This document shows, in pieces, positions 45,601 through 57,565 of a DNA stretch of 64,000 nt. This DNA is from Cercophora sp. LCS_1 (Eukaryota > Ascomycota > Sordariomycetes > Sordariales > Lasiosphaeriaceae). The position numbers and the translations under genes are program-made. The stretch covers positions 186,001 to 250,000 of the forward strand of contig JAPZLL010000027.1 in NCBI GenBank assembly GCA_036250225.1. Reading direction: 5' to 3'. Position 1 is the stretch's first letter, and every line of letters begins with the position of its first letter. The notes under the pieces were generated by a model that was given only the letters and a program-made list of their open reading frames with translations, was not told where the DNA came from and made no database searches.

Positions 45601-47940
45601 GGGACGGTCTGCCTGAACCAGACGTCGTATCAGGCTGAGAACAGCGCGGCATTCCACCGTCAACTCCCGCCCGCAATATGTGCATTTTCGACCTTGGTTC
45701 GCTACCAGAGCTTTGCGCCCGGGTTTCAGTCTGTGGGTTCTTTGGGGGCCGTGGAGGTTTGACTTGATCTGTCAACCGATGTTGTCGAAATACCGCCGGG
45801 GCGAGCACACCATGGACGGAGCATGTGCTTCCCACTCCGTCCGGCCCTCGGTCACCGTCGGCACCAAAACTCCCCGGTCCATGATGGTGGACAAAAGGAC
45901 GATGCAGCCCGCTCCCAAGGCTCAGCGTGGGGCAGGCTCTCAAACTACGCTAGAAATCGCCTAGGGCTGATCACTCCGCTGTGAATCCCGTCGGGGTCCA
46001 TCTGTGATTTTTTGCCTGCGGTGCCGGATGCGGCCTGTGTCCCCGCGATTGCGCCGCTCGGTCGAACTAAACCACTTCTTGAATCCCGACCGGGACTAGC
46101 AATCCTGGGTCCTCCCATTGTGCCTTGAGAGCTTGGTCTCACCCAACATCAACTAACACTAGTGTTGAGCGCAACGCTGTCACTTGTCTGGCAGGTCTGG
46201 GCAAGTCAATGTCACTGTCACTGCACCATCACTGGACAACGGCGTTCGGGGCTGGCAAGACGGGAGCGAAATCCGACAGCGACTGTGCTTCGAGGCTAAA
46301 CAGCTCGGCGTTAGCGCAGGCTCACAGCATCGAAACACCACCCTCACACCAAGAGTTACGAATAAGATGGCACTGTGACCTTTTCTTCCGGATTTGAACG
46401 ACTTAACCCCGTGTGGCTAGTGTTCGCCGCTTTTGGAGACCGAGCCCGAGTCCGAGGTTGAGGGTGCTCACGCATTTGGAATTTGGGGGTGGGTGAACCC
46501 ACAAGTCTTTTTTACTGTCCAGCACGAAGCAGTGGATTCCAAAACATGGCAAGATGATAGTGGAAACCGAGGGCTCCCAACGCGGTGGCATCTCCGGCTA
46601 CGGTTGCACGTTACTCTCATCCTAGCACAACGCGTTATCGAATATAATATCGACAACCAACAGGGCCCCGTGAGATCGATTTGTGAGCGCCTCGTGCTCA
46701 CGACTCCAGGCATCGCCTCAGCCCTTCATCAGCCTCGTGAGAGCAAATCGAGATGCATCGGGTGTGGCTGATGCCAAGTCATCCATCGTCGATGCGTGAT
46801 GGCACCTCAGGGATAATAAAGCTGCCGCGACCAGTTGTTCCGTCCCGGACCGTCCGCCGAGCAAACGGACGACTTTGTCAAGACCGAGCTTGGAGGGGTA
46901 GTTAAGCACGACCGGCTACCGGTGGCAGGCGACCGTTCATCAGCCACTCCCCTGCCCCCATTTGGCGGCAACTCGCGGCCGCCCCCGACAGAGTTCAGTG
47001 ATTTGGATCAGGTTGCCATATAACGAGGGCTAACGGCCAGTCACGACCTGGTTTTGTTCACCTGGTGGTCGTGCTAGCACGACATAGAAACACGCCCCTC
47101 CTTGTCTTGCCGATTCCGTCATCTTTTTGCACCCAAGAAGACATGGAGGTGGCCCAATGCGGCGATCACGGTCAACGATCTGACGGCACACACCCATCCC
47201 CAACTGACGTCTGGCTTGGCCTGGTTTGGCGCAGAACCCGCTGCATGTTCAACCTTCTATCCCGTACGACGGCATGTACCAAGCTGCCTCGACCGTCAGG
47301 ACCTAGGAAAAGGTTTATCTCCTTGTGATGCGGCCAAGAACATAACGAAGAGACAATGACTGACATTGGTTGAGCCCAACTGGCACCATGTAGCGGGACT
47401 TGACGGGATAAAAAACCTAACGACTGACAAATCCGAAGCTAGACTCTCGAAACTCGAATTTAGTCCCCCACAAACGGTGACGTCGGTGGGTTTCTGTACG
47501 CAACGTTGAAAGGGTCTACCATGATGGTGGCTGGTGATGATGTTGTGGCAGGGCACGAAGCGAGCGTAAACCCAGTGGCTGAGTGATCTGTCTCATCTAT
47601 CAACGCTCTAGGCAGAAGAATTGATTTCTCCACGACGAAGCCATTCAAGTCAGCGAGTCAAAGGCACCAAGAAATGAAAGGGACCACTCGAGAAATTAGC
47701 GGTTTGCAACGTTGGATCACAACACATGTTGACGGGTCGTCGTGGGGTTGTTGGGTCTTGGACCGTCTATTTCGGGGTGGCTTGGTCGGTGCAGCACAAC
47801 ATGACATGGAGCCTCCCGATAGAGGAAGGCCGTCCGCGGGACAAGAAAGTAAGCCCAACGAGCACAGGGACAACAACGAATACGGCAGATGAGACCATGG
47901 TATCAACAAGACTTGTCTGTTGGTTGGGATACTAGTCTCC

Positions 47941-48288
47941 CTAGCGTTTTTGCGGATGGCACTCTTCACACCCTACCCACCAGCTCCCAGGTCCTTGCAT
48001 GCGCATGTCGGATTGGCAGATCCACCACTTGCGGCACCAGATTCTAGCGTCCACGATTCCGTCGCGGTCGCCTTTTTCATCAAGGCCATGCTCGCATTCA
48101 CGTAGTGCGCACTCTGCATAGGCGGGGCATGCACATAGGCGAATTGCTGACGGCAGCAGCAACTCTGTCTGGGCGTCCCATCCATACCATCCAAACGCCC
48201 ATCCGGGACGGGCTTGAAGGAAGCAATCCTTTCCGCCGTTGCAGGAGCTGGCAAGAGCGCGGAGAGCCAGCAGGGCGCGGGTGAGCAT
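47941..48288 (-). CDS. possible small cysteine-rich protein (weak)
   Basis: A frame of 115 codons starts with a true ATG at 48288. It begins MLTRALLALRALASSCNGG, a short moderately hydrophobic start that could be a weak signal peptide, and contains ten Cys, several paired as CxC or CxxC-like. The first 30 codons prefer C or G in third position as in the real genes here. No family is recognised, two other frames are also open across it, and no introns are seen. It could be a secreted small protein or chance. Confidence 0.2.
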   Translation of the reverse strand: MLTRALLALRALASSCNGGKDCFLQARPGWAFGWYGWDAQTELLLPSAIRLCACPAYAECALRECEHGLDEKGDRDGIVDARIWCRKWWICQSDMRMQGPGSWWVGCEECHPQKR

Positions 48289-50561
48289 GCGATTCGTCGC
48301 TTTGCTCGCTAGGGCTGAAGAAGGGCAGACATTCGAGATTGCTGGTTGGAAGCTTTGCTTTTACGACGACGGGAGGTTCGAGAGGGCGATTTGGATGGTG
48401 CATTCCCGTCCTTGGGGTTGGCGTTGCATGTGGCTTGCCAACCCCAAGCATCGAAGAGATTGTTTTCCGCTTCTATGCATCAGCGCCCTGGTTCCAGGCG
48501 TGGCAATGCTGCATCTGGAATTCTTGGGAAAGCAATAAGGCCTCGTGTTATTATGTCTGGGGGAAGGGCACCGGAGATTGACCGTGCCGGGCCGGTCAAG
48601 ACAAGTCGCCGGCGCCGCATCTGGGTGTGCCACCGGAGACTTTTTGACACCATCAACAACATTCGACAAATCCGGCTTCATTTTTCGCGTCTTCTTTTCT
48701 CCGGCTCGACAGTTACCCACCTACTAAAACGACATTGTCGGCGCCGGCCGCCCGGGCGGATGGTAGCCCTTGGGCCCAAATGAAAAAGGGGCGACTCTCC
48801 GCAAATCAACAGCCTAGGCCGGCCCAAGACCACAAGGTCTGGAGATGGAGGGATTTCTAGAATCTCGCACCCGCAATTGAAACCTTTCCAATGGGGTGTC
48901 ACGGGTTGAGAAAGGGGGGTCGCACGGCGCCACAATGCGCGATCACTCCAATGCCGCGCACAGAGCCGTTGCGGCACGCAGAAGGATCATGAAGTCTATT
49001 CTTCCTGTGAGCCGGTTATCGTCCAGCGTCAGGAGTGTTTAGGCGGGCAATACTAGGATCGAGATGGCGCCGTCCTTTTGGTGGGGGAATTGCAAGGCTG
49101 AGCAGATGGCCGTCTGATGGACAACCACGACCCATGGAGCGATCCGTGGCTCGGGTCGGGCGGCCGTGTGGGAATGCCTTCCAGGCAACACATTTGTTGG
49201 GTGGCGGCTTTGCTGCTAAATCCGGTACCGCAACCGATGGTCTGGTCCCGGCGATGAGGCAGAATTTTGAAATGCCAGACCATCGGCGACAGCACACGAG
49301 CAACATCAATTTGACGGCGGCGCAATAAAAATCAAGGCGACTAGGGGTGGACGTGATGCGTGGTATGGCCGAAGACCACCCACATCCCCGTCCTGCCCAG
49401 CTTTGACGCCGTGCCTCGCCGGTGCTTGAGAAGATCAGGGCAACGCTGCAGAGCAGAGCCAGGAAGGCGACCGGCAAAAAAAAAAAACCAGTGCAAAAGA
49501 GAAACAAAGCAGAGCGCGCGCACACGCAACGCAACGCACGGAACATGCCATTGTTGCCCGCCAAGCGGGTCGAATCCTTCGCCCTTCCGAGTCCGACACC
49601 CCTGGTTTTCCCCTTTCTTCGACTCCCCGCCGCCGTCTTGCTTTGCCTTTGCCTTCCTCAGGACTAGACTAGAACCCCCTCTCAGGGCATCAATGCAGAC
49701 AAGAGCTGCAGTTGACAGTTCTGCGAACAAACGAAGCGCGCCAGTTATCCGCGGGTGGCCGGCCGCCTAAGTCATTTTGTTTCATGTCGAGAACTTTTGT
49801 CCATGATGTGGTTTTCTCGAGCTGAACCAAAATCCCTCTTCCTTCCCCCACGCCCATGGTATCAATGACACACATTCGTTCCTGGAAGCAAAAGCTCAGA
49901 TGAAGCTTTGAGCCGTGTGCTGGTGTTGAACGATCTGGGAGCCAAGGCTCGGGTATGCCTGCCTGAGACCAGCGGCTCTGATACCTATGTGAGAAGAGAA
50001 AAGCTGCGACTACATCGCCGGCACGCATTGCGTTCGCGCCTCTACATTACACACGCCTTGACGCCACGACCATTATTGGAAAATAGACTAGACCCCCCTG
50101 TCTTTGGGTTTAGTTTGGGGCTTTGTTGGCTGGGCCGGACCAAGATGGCGAACTTGGTGCCTGACACAATCCAAGGCGTACTTTGGGAGTGGAGGAATCA
50201 AGCATATTGCGAAAGAGTACGTGCCTGGAGCGGAGCGTTGTCTGGCATGGCATGAACTGCACACGCCCGTGGTATGAACTGTCATCAAGACGGTAGCGGC
50301 CGATTCTAGATTCTGGAATCATACGCCTGCCCAACCCAGGGACACCCGTCAGGAGGAGCTGCTAGCGTCTGCTTGTCTAAAACACGGGGTAGCACGTACT
50401 TGCTTGGTCCGTTGAACGAAAGCTGCCCTCCAGTCACCAACCTGTCCCTGTATGTCTCGTGGTTGGGTTGGTCAGGTTAGTCGGCCGGTGAGATCCGGGG
50501 TTTCACTCGGTGAGGTGAGGCTGGAAAAGGGGTTGGCGGCATCGTGGGCCTCTCCTTCTTG

Positions 50562-50584
50562 TCCATCCATCCATCCGTCCATTC
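50562..50584. repeat. (CATC)n microsatellite
   Basis: A short tandem run of catc units (ccatccatccatccgtccat) is visible. Confidence 0.8.
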
Positions 50585-50607
50585 GAGATTGAATAGTGCT
50601 GCCTGCA

Positions 50608-50619
50608 TACCTAGGGTAC
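50608..50619. repeat. TACCTAGGGTAC near-palindrome, second copy
   Basis: Identical 12-bp sequence to that at 39684-39695. It lies in the gene-poor stretch, followed by a further C that extends the palindromic GGTACC. Confidence 0.7.
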
Positions 50620-52430
50620 CGCTCAAGCTAATGCCTCAAAGGGACTTTGGACTGACTAGCATTGAAACCCCCTTGGACCTGGTCTAGTAGATGTGTAGCG
50701 CTTAGGCGGCTCTCTGATGGGCCTCGCAGGTCGCTTGATGTTGATGGATCAGATTCCTGGAACCAACAACATGACATGGCATGACAGGCGGCAGGCGGGT
50801 GGTATTCTCCTGATGACTTCCTTCCTGCCGTGGCACGTTGGGTTCGAAGAGGATTGTTGTGGTGATCTCGGAGTAGCACTCGTTTGGTGGGTTGCAGATG
50901 GGGTGTCATGCTGGTCGTGCCTGGACTCGTCAGCTGGCGAGATATTGGGGGGCTCGCCGGATCTGTGGTATCTGGTGACGGTAGAGAATGTGATTGTGAG
51001 CTGGATGGGATATCGAGGGGCGTTTTACGTAGATTGGTTGACGATACCCATCGTATCAAGCAGGAACACCATCATCCCACAGAGCTAGCCTTCATCTCGT
51101 CAGGAATATACCCTACCTGCAGATTCACAGTACCTGCCTCGTCCTCGTGATCCATTCCTCCCCGGCATTCACACACACTCCGCCGACACCTACGCCAAGG
51201 GCATACACGCAATCACTACTTCGCAAGGTAAGCGCGCGGAAGCAAATCCCGATAGAAAACCACCACTCATCAGCCTCCAACGCTCAAGCACAGCAGCTCT
51301 CCATGCAGCGGGACATACTCCATGTCGCGGGAAATCCTCCTGCAACAACGGCACCAGCACCAACAAGGCTCAAGGCAGGAAACAAGCACCAGCCAGCGCC
51401 AAAGAGACTGCTCAACGGCAACAATAGCTAGCGAGCTAGCTCTCTCCCTGCGTGACGTGACGGGGTCCCTGACGGTGTACCTGATGGAGTACGTGACAGC
51501 GAAAAAAAAAAAAAAGCAATTCACTTACCGCTGCATCTCCACAGACTAACTGTCAAGCATACACGCGGCATCCCTCGTCAAGCACCCGCGGGATCCATCC
51601 ATCGCTGAACAGGAGCGTAGGAGCGTATAGGGAGAGCGGCTGTTGGTCCTTACACGGAAGCCCACGCCTAGAAGGAATGTACCTGGTGCGGTGAGCAAGC
51701 AGGTAGCTTGTGTAAGGTAGTCAATGGTCAAGCTGATTTCAGGGAAGCAAACCCATCTCCTCCCATCTATGCTTCGTTTGGTGAACTGTTGAGTTTGGCA
51801 TCAGGGGCACTTGAGATCCTGGAGACGGACACATAGCCGAGAGGGAATAAAGCTGATGTGTCAACAGTTCTCCCCAACATCAAGAGATACTGGCTTGACA
51901 CACGTTGTCTCTGCTGATTCGTCAGGTTACTATCAAATGGCACAGCATCCATCATCTGCTCTGCTTGCCACATCTGTTGCCTGCATGAGTGCGAACACTG
52001 CGTGTGTCCGCTTGATCGTCGTAAACCGGAAGTGTGACCATCCACACAACGCCCACCCCAGATGACCTCCTTCACGACAAAGCCCCAGGAAGATGAACCA
52101 CTGATGAAAATGCCGTGATTCAACTGATGAAAAGCAGTACACATTGCTACTGCAGCCTTGAATACTAGATTAGCGCCATGCTGTTGACATACATTCATCG
52201 AGTAAGGTAGGTAGGTACCCATTCGGCCAGTCCCAATCCACCTGGCCAACGCTAGAATTGAAAACACATCGCTTATGTCAAAAACAAAAAACACCAAGTG
52301 TACAAAGGCAAGCTCCATCCGGGATTGCCTTGAAGCTGGCCGAGCCGTCTAGCCGCAGCTTCCAACGCCCTCCTCCACCCTTGCGACAAAACATGTCATG
52401 TCGAATTAGAGACTGAGACTCTAGTCATGG

Positions 52431-55144
52431 TCATAGCTTGCCGTGTCTCGCCCTGAAGATGGCGACTTTATCATCATAGAATAAAATCTCCCGCAAGCGG
52501 AGCTTGACAAGTCCTGTGTCGGGCTCCACGAACCCGTCGTCATCCGAATCTTCCTCCTGGCCGACCGCGTCATTATCGCTCTGCGTTTCGTCTGGATCGC
52601 TTGTCGCCGTGGTAGGCGTCGTGTTCTCGTCCCCTTCGTCTTCCGAGTCGTCTGACTCATCTCCGTCTAAACCTTCTTCGTCTTCATCATCGTCAGTGGT
52701 GTCTTCTTCCTCCTGACCGTCGTCATCAACACCGTTGACATTTGCGCTAGTCCCATTCTGTCCGTTGAGCCCGTGGGTCGTCGCCATCACCGGAGACGAC
52801 GTGCCACTGAAGCCTGAGCTGGCCGTGGCAGGGGCCTCGAGGATCTCGAAGCACTTTGCGCCGAGACCCACGTAGCAGAGGCGGATCTCAGGCCTGAGAG
52901 TAATGATGTCGGCGATTTGATGCGCCAATTCTCTCGGCTCAAACGTGTTGGTTACATAGTCGGCAATATGTGGAATGTTGATTGAACGAAGCTGCGGTAT
53001 GTTAGGTAGGCGCTGGAGGAATGTGTGCTGTGTGTCTTGTTAGCTCCTGGTCTCCGCTTCCATCTTGACGAAACGCTCACCCAGTCCTTGTACTCTAGCG
53101 AAACCGCCAGCTCCTTCAAACTAGTCATTCGCCCGCTGGTGATATACATGACTACTTCTGTGCTGAGAGCCCAGTTGCGCCATCTGATGGCGTCGGTGAC
53201 AGCCGTGGTGCCCTGTGTCGAAGGTTTTGCTGAGCTATCTAGGAGCAACTTCTTCAAGCTGCCACGATGGCGTTTCAACGCGCCCTTGAAGATAAAGTCA
53301 ATGGGAACCGGGGGTGGTCCCGGGGTTCTCCGACGGTCCTGTAGGAAGAGGACCTCAAGCGTGTTCGGCGCCAGGGTCTCCTTGATAAACGTGATCAACG
53401 CGGCCGTGGTGATATCGGTATGAATATGCTTGAGCGCCAAGTGGTACTGCATTGAAGGGCTGGAGAGCTGGGACCTGCCGTTGAAGCTGGCGATCAAGGG
53501 TGTTGGTTGAAACTGTTTCTTCAGCATCTTCCACAGGTTCTCGTGCTGGGCACAGTCGAGTAGTGTCAAACTCGAAAGAGTAGCCCAATCGATAGCATGT
53601 CGACAGACCTGCATCGACAAAGGAACCCGCTCTAGCTCCAAGGTCTGTAGCTTGAGTTTTCCGTCCAGACGTTTCCTACCGTCAACCCCGGCTTTTTTCT
53701 GCTTGTCGATCTTTGGTTTCTTGATAGCTTCGATTGCGGCATTGTCAGGCCCACCAGCAGTGCCAGGCAAGAGGGTCTCGGTGGTGACCAGAGACTGTGA
53801 ATCGTCGATTGGCGAGGCTTCCTCAACGACTGGCGCAGGAGTCGCCGGCGAAGGAGGTAGCTCGACCACAACAGTGTCGCCAGTCGGTTTCTCCTTGCCC
53901 CTCGACAAGCCACGCCTCCGAATGTCGTAAATCTTGCCAACCAGAACGCCGAGGACGCCACCGAGACGGCGCTCCCCAATCATGCTTTCGCCTGGCCATT
54001 TTGCCTTGTGATCGATCTGCATTAAACCCGGCCCATCCCAAGTCTGGGCAAAATCCCTATCTGATGCTTTTACCGAAATTCCAACCCTCAGTTCTGTGAG
54101 TGTGTCCCTGGAGCGCTCGATAAGGACGGCCATCTCGTCGAGATATCCCAGTTCGTCAATGTCCAGCACCGTGAGATTCTTGAGCGGTGGAAGGACGCTA
54201 AATGTCGGGAATTCACAGTGGTATTCCGGGTACGGGATTGGTTCTGCAGGCGGCGGGTGATTCGCGTTCGCGGGGAGCATGATTCCTATGGGGGTGAGTT
54301 GGCTGCCCGCGGGCACAACCGAGGGTTGGCCTGGAGCTGCAGCGCCGCCTCCTCCCGTACCACTAGGCGCCACGGCCATGTTCTCCGAGTTATCGTGCCA
54401 TCTGATCCATACCCGGCTCAACTTGCAATCGTTGTCGTCCTCGAGAGATGCTAGCGCCATGAAGATATCCGACAGGACGCCTGTGGGCATGTCCCAGACA
54501 AATGTTTCCAGATTCTTCATCTTGGCGACGGCAATAGCAACGAGGGTTCCCAGCATCTTACCGCTCTCCTTAGTAACTGAGTAGTCGGCAACCCAGTCGC
54601 TTGGCCCATTGCCGAGCGAGAACTTTTTCGTGTACTTGGCATAGTCGGTGCCGATGAACTTGGCGGACTTGGGCGCACTCGGATTCAACACCTTGCGCGT
54701 GGTGCGGGCGAAAGAGCTGCCCAGGCAGAGGGTCGATAGTCCATAGGTGAGTGCGTCCACGCTCTTAGACTCGGACGTCGTGACATGGCCCTCCGGCCAG
54801 ACAATGTCAAATCGCGAATAAATCAACGGAACCGCGAGGTTATATAGCACAGAGTTGGTCAGCGCGAGAGCTGTGAGATCGTTGGTGTGCGTAATCTGAA
54901 TTACGCTGTTAGCATGACTACAACTCGCCCGGACAAGAAGATGACATGCCTCCTTAACAATCAAACGCAGAATATCAACCGGAAGCTCAAGCAGTGTAAG
55001 AGGCCTCTTCCTCTCAGCCAATGTCCTCCATTGCTCGTCCTTGCCCTTGTCCTTGCCCTTGAGATACTCGATTACAATCTTGCTTGTCTTCTCATGGGTG
55101 GTCGGGGAGGGGATAGGGGTGACTGCGGCGTTCGCGGAATCCAT
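52431..55144 (-). CDS. F-box protein with leucine-rich-repeat-like body and acidic tail
   Basis: F-box proteins link substrates to Skp1-cullin ligases. There are three exons: 55144-54950, 54895-53081 and 53027-52431, giving 868 aa from the ATG at 55144 (MDSANAAVTPIPSP). The F-box is at about 48-95 (RPLTLLELPVDILRLIVKE, spliced to ITHTNDLTALALTNSVLYNL). The first intron (54949-54896, 54 bp) has a GC donor (GAG|GCATGT), a strong TGCTAAC branch point and a TTCAG acceptor. The second (53080-53028, 53 bp) has GTGAGC and GCTAAC. Long irregular LRR-like parts follow (LKNLTVLDIDELGYLDEMAV, LQTLELERVPLSMQ, MTSLKELAVSLEY), with a disordered insertion near the middle. The last 100 residues are Asp/Glu-rich. 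The frame is also open upstream of 55144 (to 55336) and an additional 5' exon is possible, so the N-terminus is uncertain. Confidence 0.85.
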
Positions 55145-57052
55145 CACGGAATCGGCGTTTCGGTCAGCCCATTCGAACAGGCTCGCATGGTCCGATGGGC
55201 GCTTAGACACCCTGCGGAGGGTTGCGCGCTTGGGTGGATCGAGAACTGCGGGGGATGAAGATGGGGAACTGTCGCTTTCTCTGAAGAATGCGCCGCAAGT
55301 TGGGATGGCGGGCGGGCAGGCTGTTCGCCGGCACACTTGACTCGATGGTGTGGTCGGCGGTGGGCGGAGCTGGTGGCGTGGAACAGATGAGCCGCGCGGG
55401 GAATGGGGCCGTCTTCAAGCGCGTCGAGGATCGGATTTCGTCGCTGGTAAAAGGCGTACCGTAGCTGTCTGCTACCGCGCTGGCACAAGGATGAAATTCC
55501 CGCGAATGACGGCGCAAAGGATACAGAAATTGGTGATGTTTTGGACAATTACAGGCTGCGGTTGTCGGACTGGGCAAGCTGAAGGCGTTAGACCACGCAA
55601 CGCTGGGGACCAGGGGAGGTCAGTCCGCACAGGGCAACCAGCGGAGCGCGCCCACTGACGGGAGCTGGGCGATAAACTAGCGCCTCAATTCCGAACGCGG
55701 TCTAGCGCCGCCAGCTTCAAACCTTATCCTAATCCGTCCCAGCTCGACTTATTCACCCAAACCATTGGCCCTGCGAATAGCTTCAGCGACACAGAAAAGG
55801 ACGTATCACAGCTGCACGACCTGATACCGAGTCCATGCGGCGCCTGTTGGTCACGAAAGCAGCCTAGAATCGAATCGGCAGCAAGACCGAACCGGCTTGG
55901 GGAGGTCGAAGCGGTGAGGACACAACACCGACCACCTGATTCCGTCCCGTTAGACCGGAACTGCTGGCTCATGTAATGTCGGTCAGAATCTGCCGTGTGA
56001 GCGATTGCCATCCGTATTCTGCCTGGTGCCCCAAGATCATGACCCTGGCGACTTCGTCACGGGAACACAACCGACAGTCTCTCACAGAGACCCAGACAGC
56101 CAGCCAAAGCAGGTTATGGTGCTGCAGGTGTCGCTCTTGTGATGGCATCGTCCCGTCACTGGCTTGCTCAGCTAGGAAGCTAGGGGCTGAGGTCCGCGTG
56201 GCAAGCCGGCAAGAGTCTGGAAGTGGCGGGGGAAGGGAGTCAGGTTGGGTCAACTCGCACCCCCACAGGACCCCTCCTTCCAAGTTGATCTTCCCCGCCA
56301 TTGCATTGATTTCCATTGATTTTCGGTTGTCACCCACCCGCATCTCGGTCGCGGGAGCGGGCGACAGCGAACGCCAGGACAGCTGCGCATGAAGCGCCTC
56401 TGATTTATTTTCGCGGGGCCGCTTTGTTCGAGGTCCATTGGGCGTTCTGTGCTTTTCTGTTATTATTCCGCTCTATCTTGTTGCCCGGCCGGAAGTCCAA
56501 GTGGTAGTTGACCTGTCCTGTTTTGCCGACCGCGTTTCCGTCACCATCTCTGCCTTGGGCAATAAACCCCTGCAGCCTCCACGAGTGGCTGGCTTCGCTG
56601 TCAACCCAAACAAAACACGTTGGCCAGAAGCCCGTTTCGGGTGTGTGAGTCCAATATTCCATGTGCCTTATTATGTGGCCTCTTTGATTTGACGCCTGTG
56701 TACCTGCTTGCCTATCATTGCCGGGCATTCTTCAGGCTGCCAGTGGTTGGCCTGTTCACCAACCTTGATTCCCACCCCCTCTCTGCCGCATCTGCGATCT
56801 GGAGCTTTTCTGACAATACAATCCACTACAGTCCCCAGCCAAAGCACCCAAAACACGACGAACCGGCGAAAACTTTGGTCCCCTAGGTAGCCACCGCGAA
56901 CGCGCTCAAGTGCAAACAACTTTTACGGGACGGAAACGATACCGCCTCTTCAGCGAGCGTCGAGCGCAAGCACCTTTCCATCCCGAGACCCTACCCAACT
57001 TTGCGACATTTTTCCTACCAACTCCACGAGGCGTTAAACTTGGTTTGCAATA
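55145..57052. promoter_or_regulatory. divergent intergenic region (F-box gene / pkr1)
   Basis: This 1.9-kb region separates two divergently transcribed genes. The part next to the F-box gene (55145-55577) stays open in several frames and may contain an extra 5' exon. The rest holds only short frames. Confidence 0.5.
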
Positions 57053-57565
57053 ATGGCGTCTTTCATCCAAGAGCTTTGGGAGTCTATCTTCACACCGGGG
57101 CCAACTCCCACTCTCCTGATTGCAACAAACGTCACCTTCGCGACTCTACAAGTTGTCCTCGCCGGTCTTCTGTTTGCGACATACAGCATCCACTTTGTGA
57201 TTCTCTCGGTTCTTTGCGGTGGTCTTTGGGCAGCCATCAACTGGTTTGCGCGCGAGCTGAAAGAGCACCAGCTTCAGGAGGAAGAGAAGGCGCGTCGCGC
57301 CAAGGCCGCAATACCACCTGTGGTCTCAGAGGACAGTGAGACGGAAGTGGAGGGAACGGCGGCATCGACAGGGAGCATCGGCCGAAAGGAGCCACCACCA
57401 AAAGTCGAGGCTATCAGTCATGAGGTTGAGCCAGTAGAAGCTCAAGGCGAGCTGAAACACCGGCTGGTTGTTGAGGAAGCACTCAGCCAGGGAGCCAAGA
57501 GCAGCGTCAGCACCGAGGATGAGTGGGAGAGGGTCTCGGAAAACGAGAACGATAAGGATAAATAA
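57053..57565 (+). CDS. pkr1: Pkr1-type V-ATPase assembly factor (ER membrane)
   Basis: Pkr1 acts in the endoplasmic reticulum in assembly of the V0 sector of the vacuolar ATPase. The gene is a single exon of 170 aa. The family signature is clear: FIQELWESIFTPGPTPTLL at the start, then two membrane segments (about 21-41 and 45-65) ending in LWAAINWFARELKEH. The C-terminal 100 residues are charged and disordered, end in an acidic stretch, and face the cytosol by inference. The fungal protein is longer than the yeast one only in this tail. It precedes the SmD1 gene on the same strand by about 580 bp. Confidence 0.93.
   Translation: MASFIQELWESIFTPGPTPTLLIATNVTFATLQVVLAGLLFATYSIHFVILSVLCGGLWAAINWFARELKEHQLQEEEKARRAKAAIPPVVSEDSETEVEGTAASTGSIGRKEPPPKVEAISHEVEPVEAQGELKHRLVVEEALSQGAKSSVSTEDEWERVSENENDKDK

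Larger units (their letters stand above)
39126..52430. other. 13.3-kb gene-poor stretch upstream of the zinc-finger gene
   Basis: No frame here shows a recognisable domain or a clear set of spliced exons. The longest are 44042-44761 plus (239 codons, starting at a TTG), 42024-42614 plus and 45431-45943 minus; all overlap competing frames. Base composition is mixed rather than AT-rich, so it does not look like sequence degraded by repeat-induced point mutation. It contains two TACCTAGGGTAC palindromes, a CATC microsatellite, and one small Cys-rich candidate ORF (47941-48288). Confidence 0.45.

Noticed and set aside
45431..45943. 170-codon minus-strand frame
   Set aside because: Composition is Arg/Pro/Ser-rich as expected for chance frames in GC-rich DNA, with no motif.
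18396..52430. Possibility that the gene-poor middle is transposon-derived or mutated by RIP
   Set aside because: I see no polyprotein fragments, long terminal or inverted repeats, or AT-rich TpA-dense blocks; a repeat-library search would be decisive.
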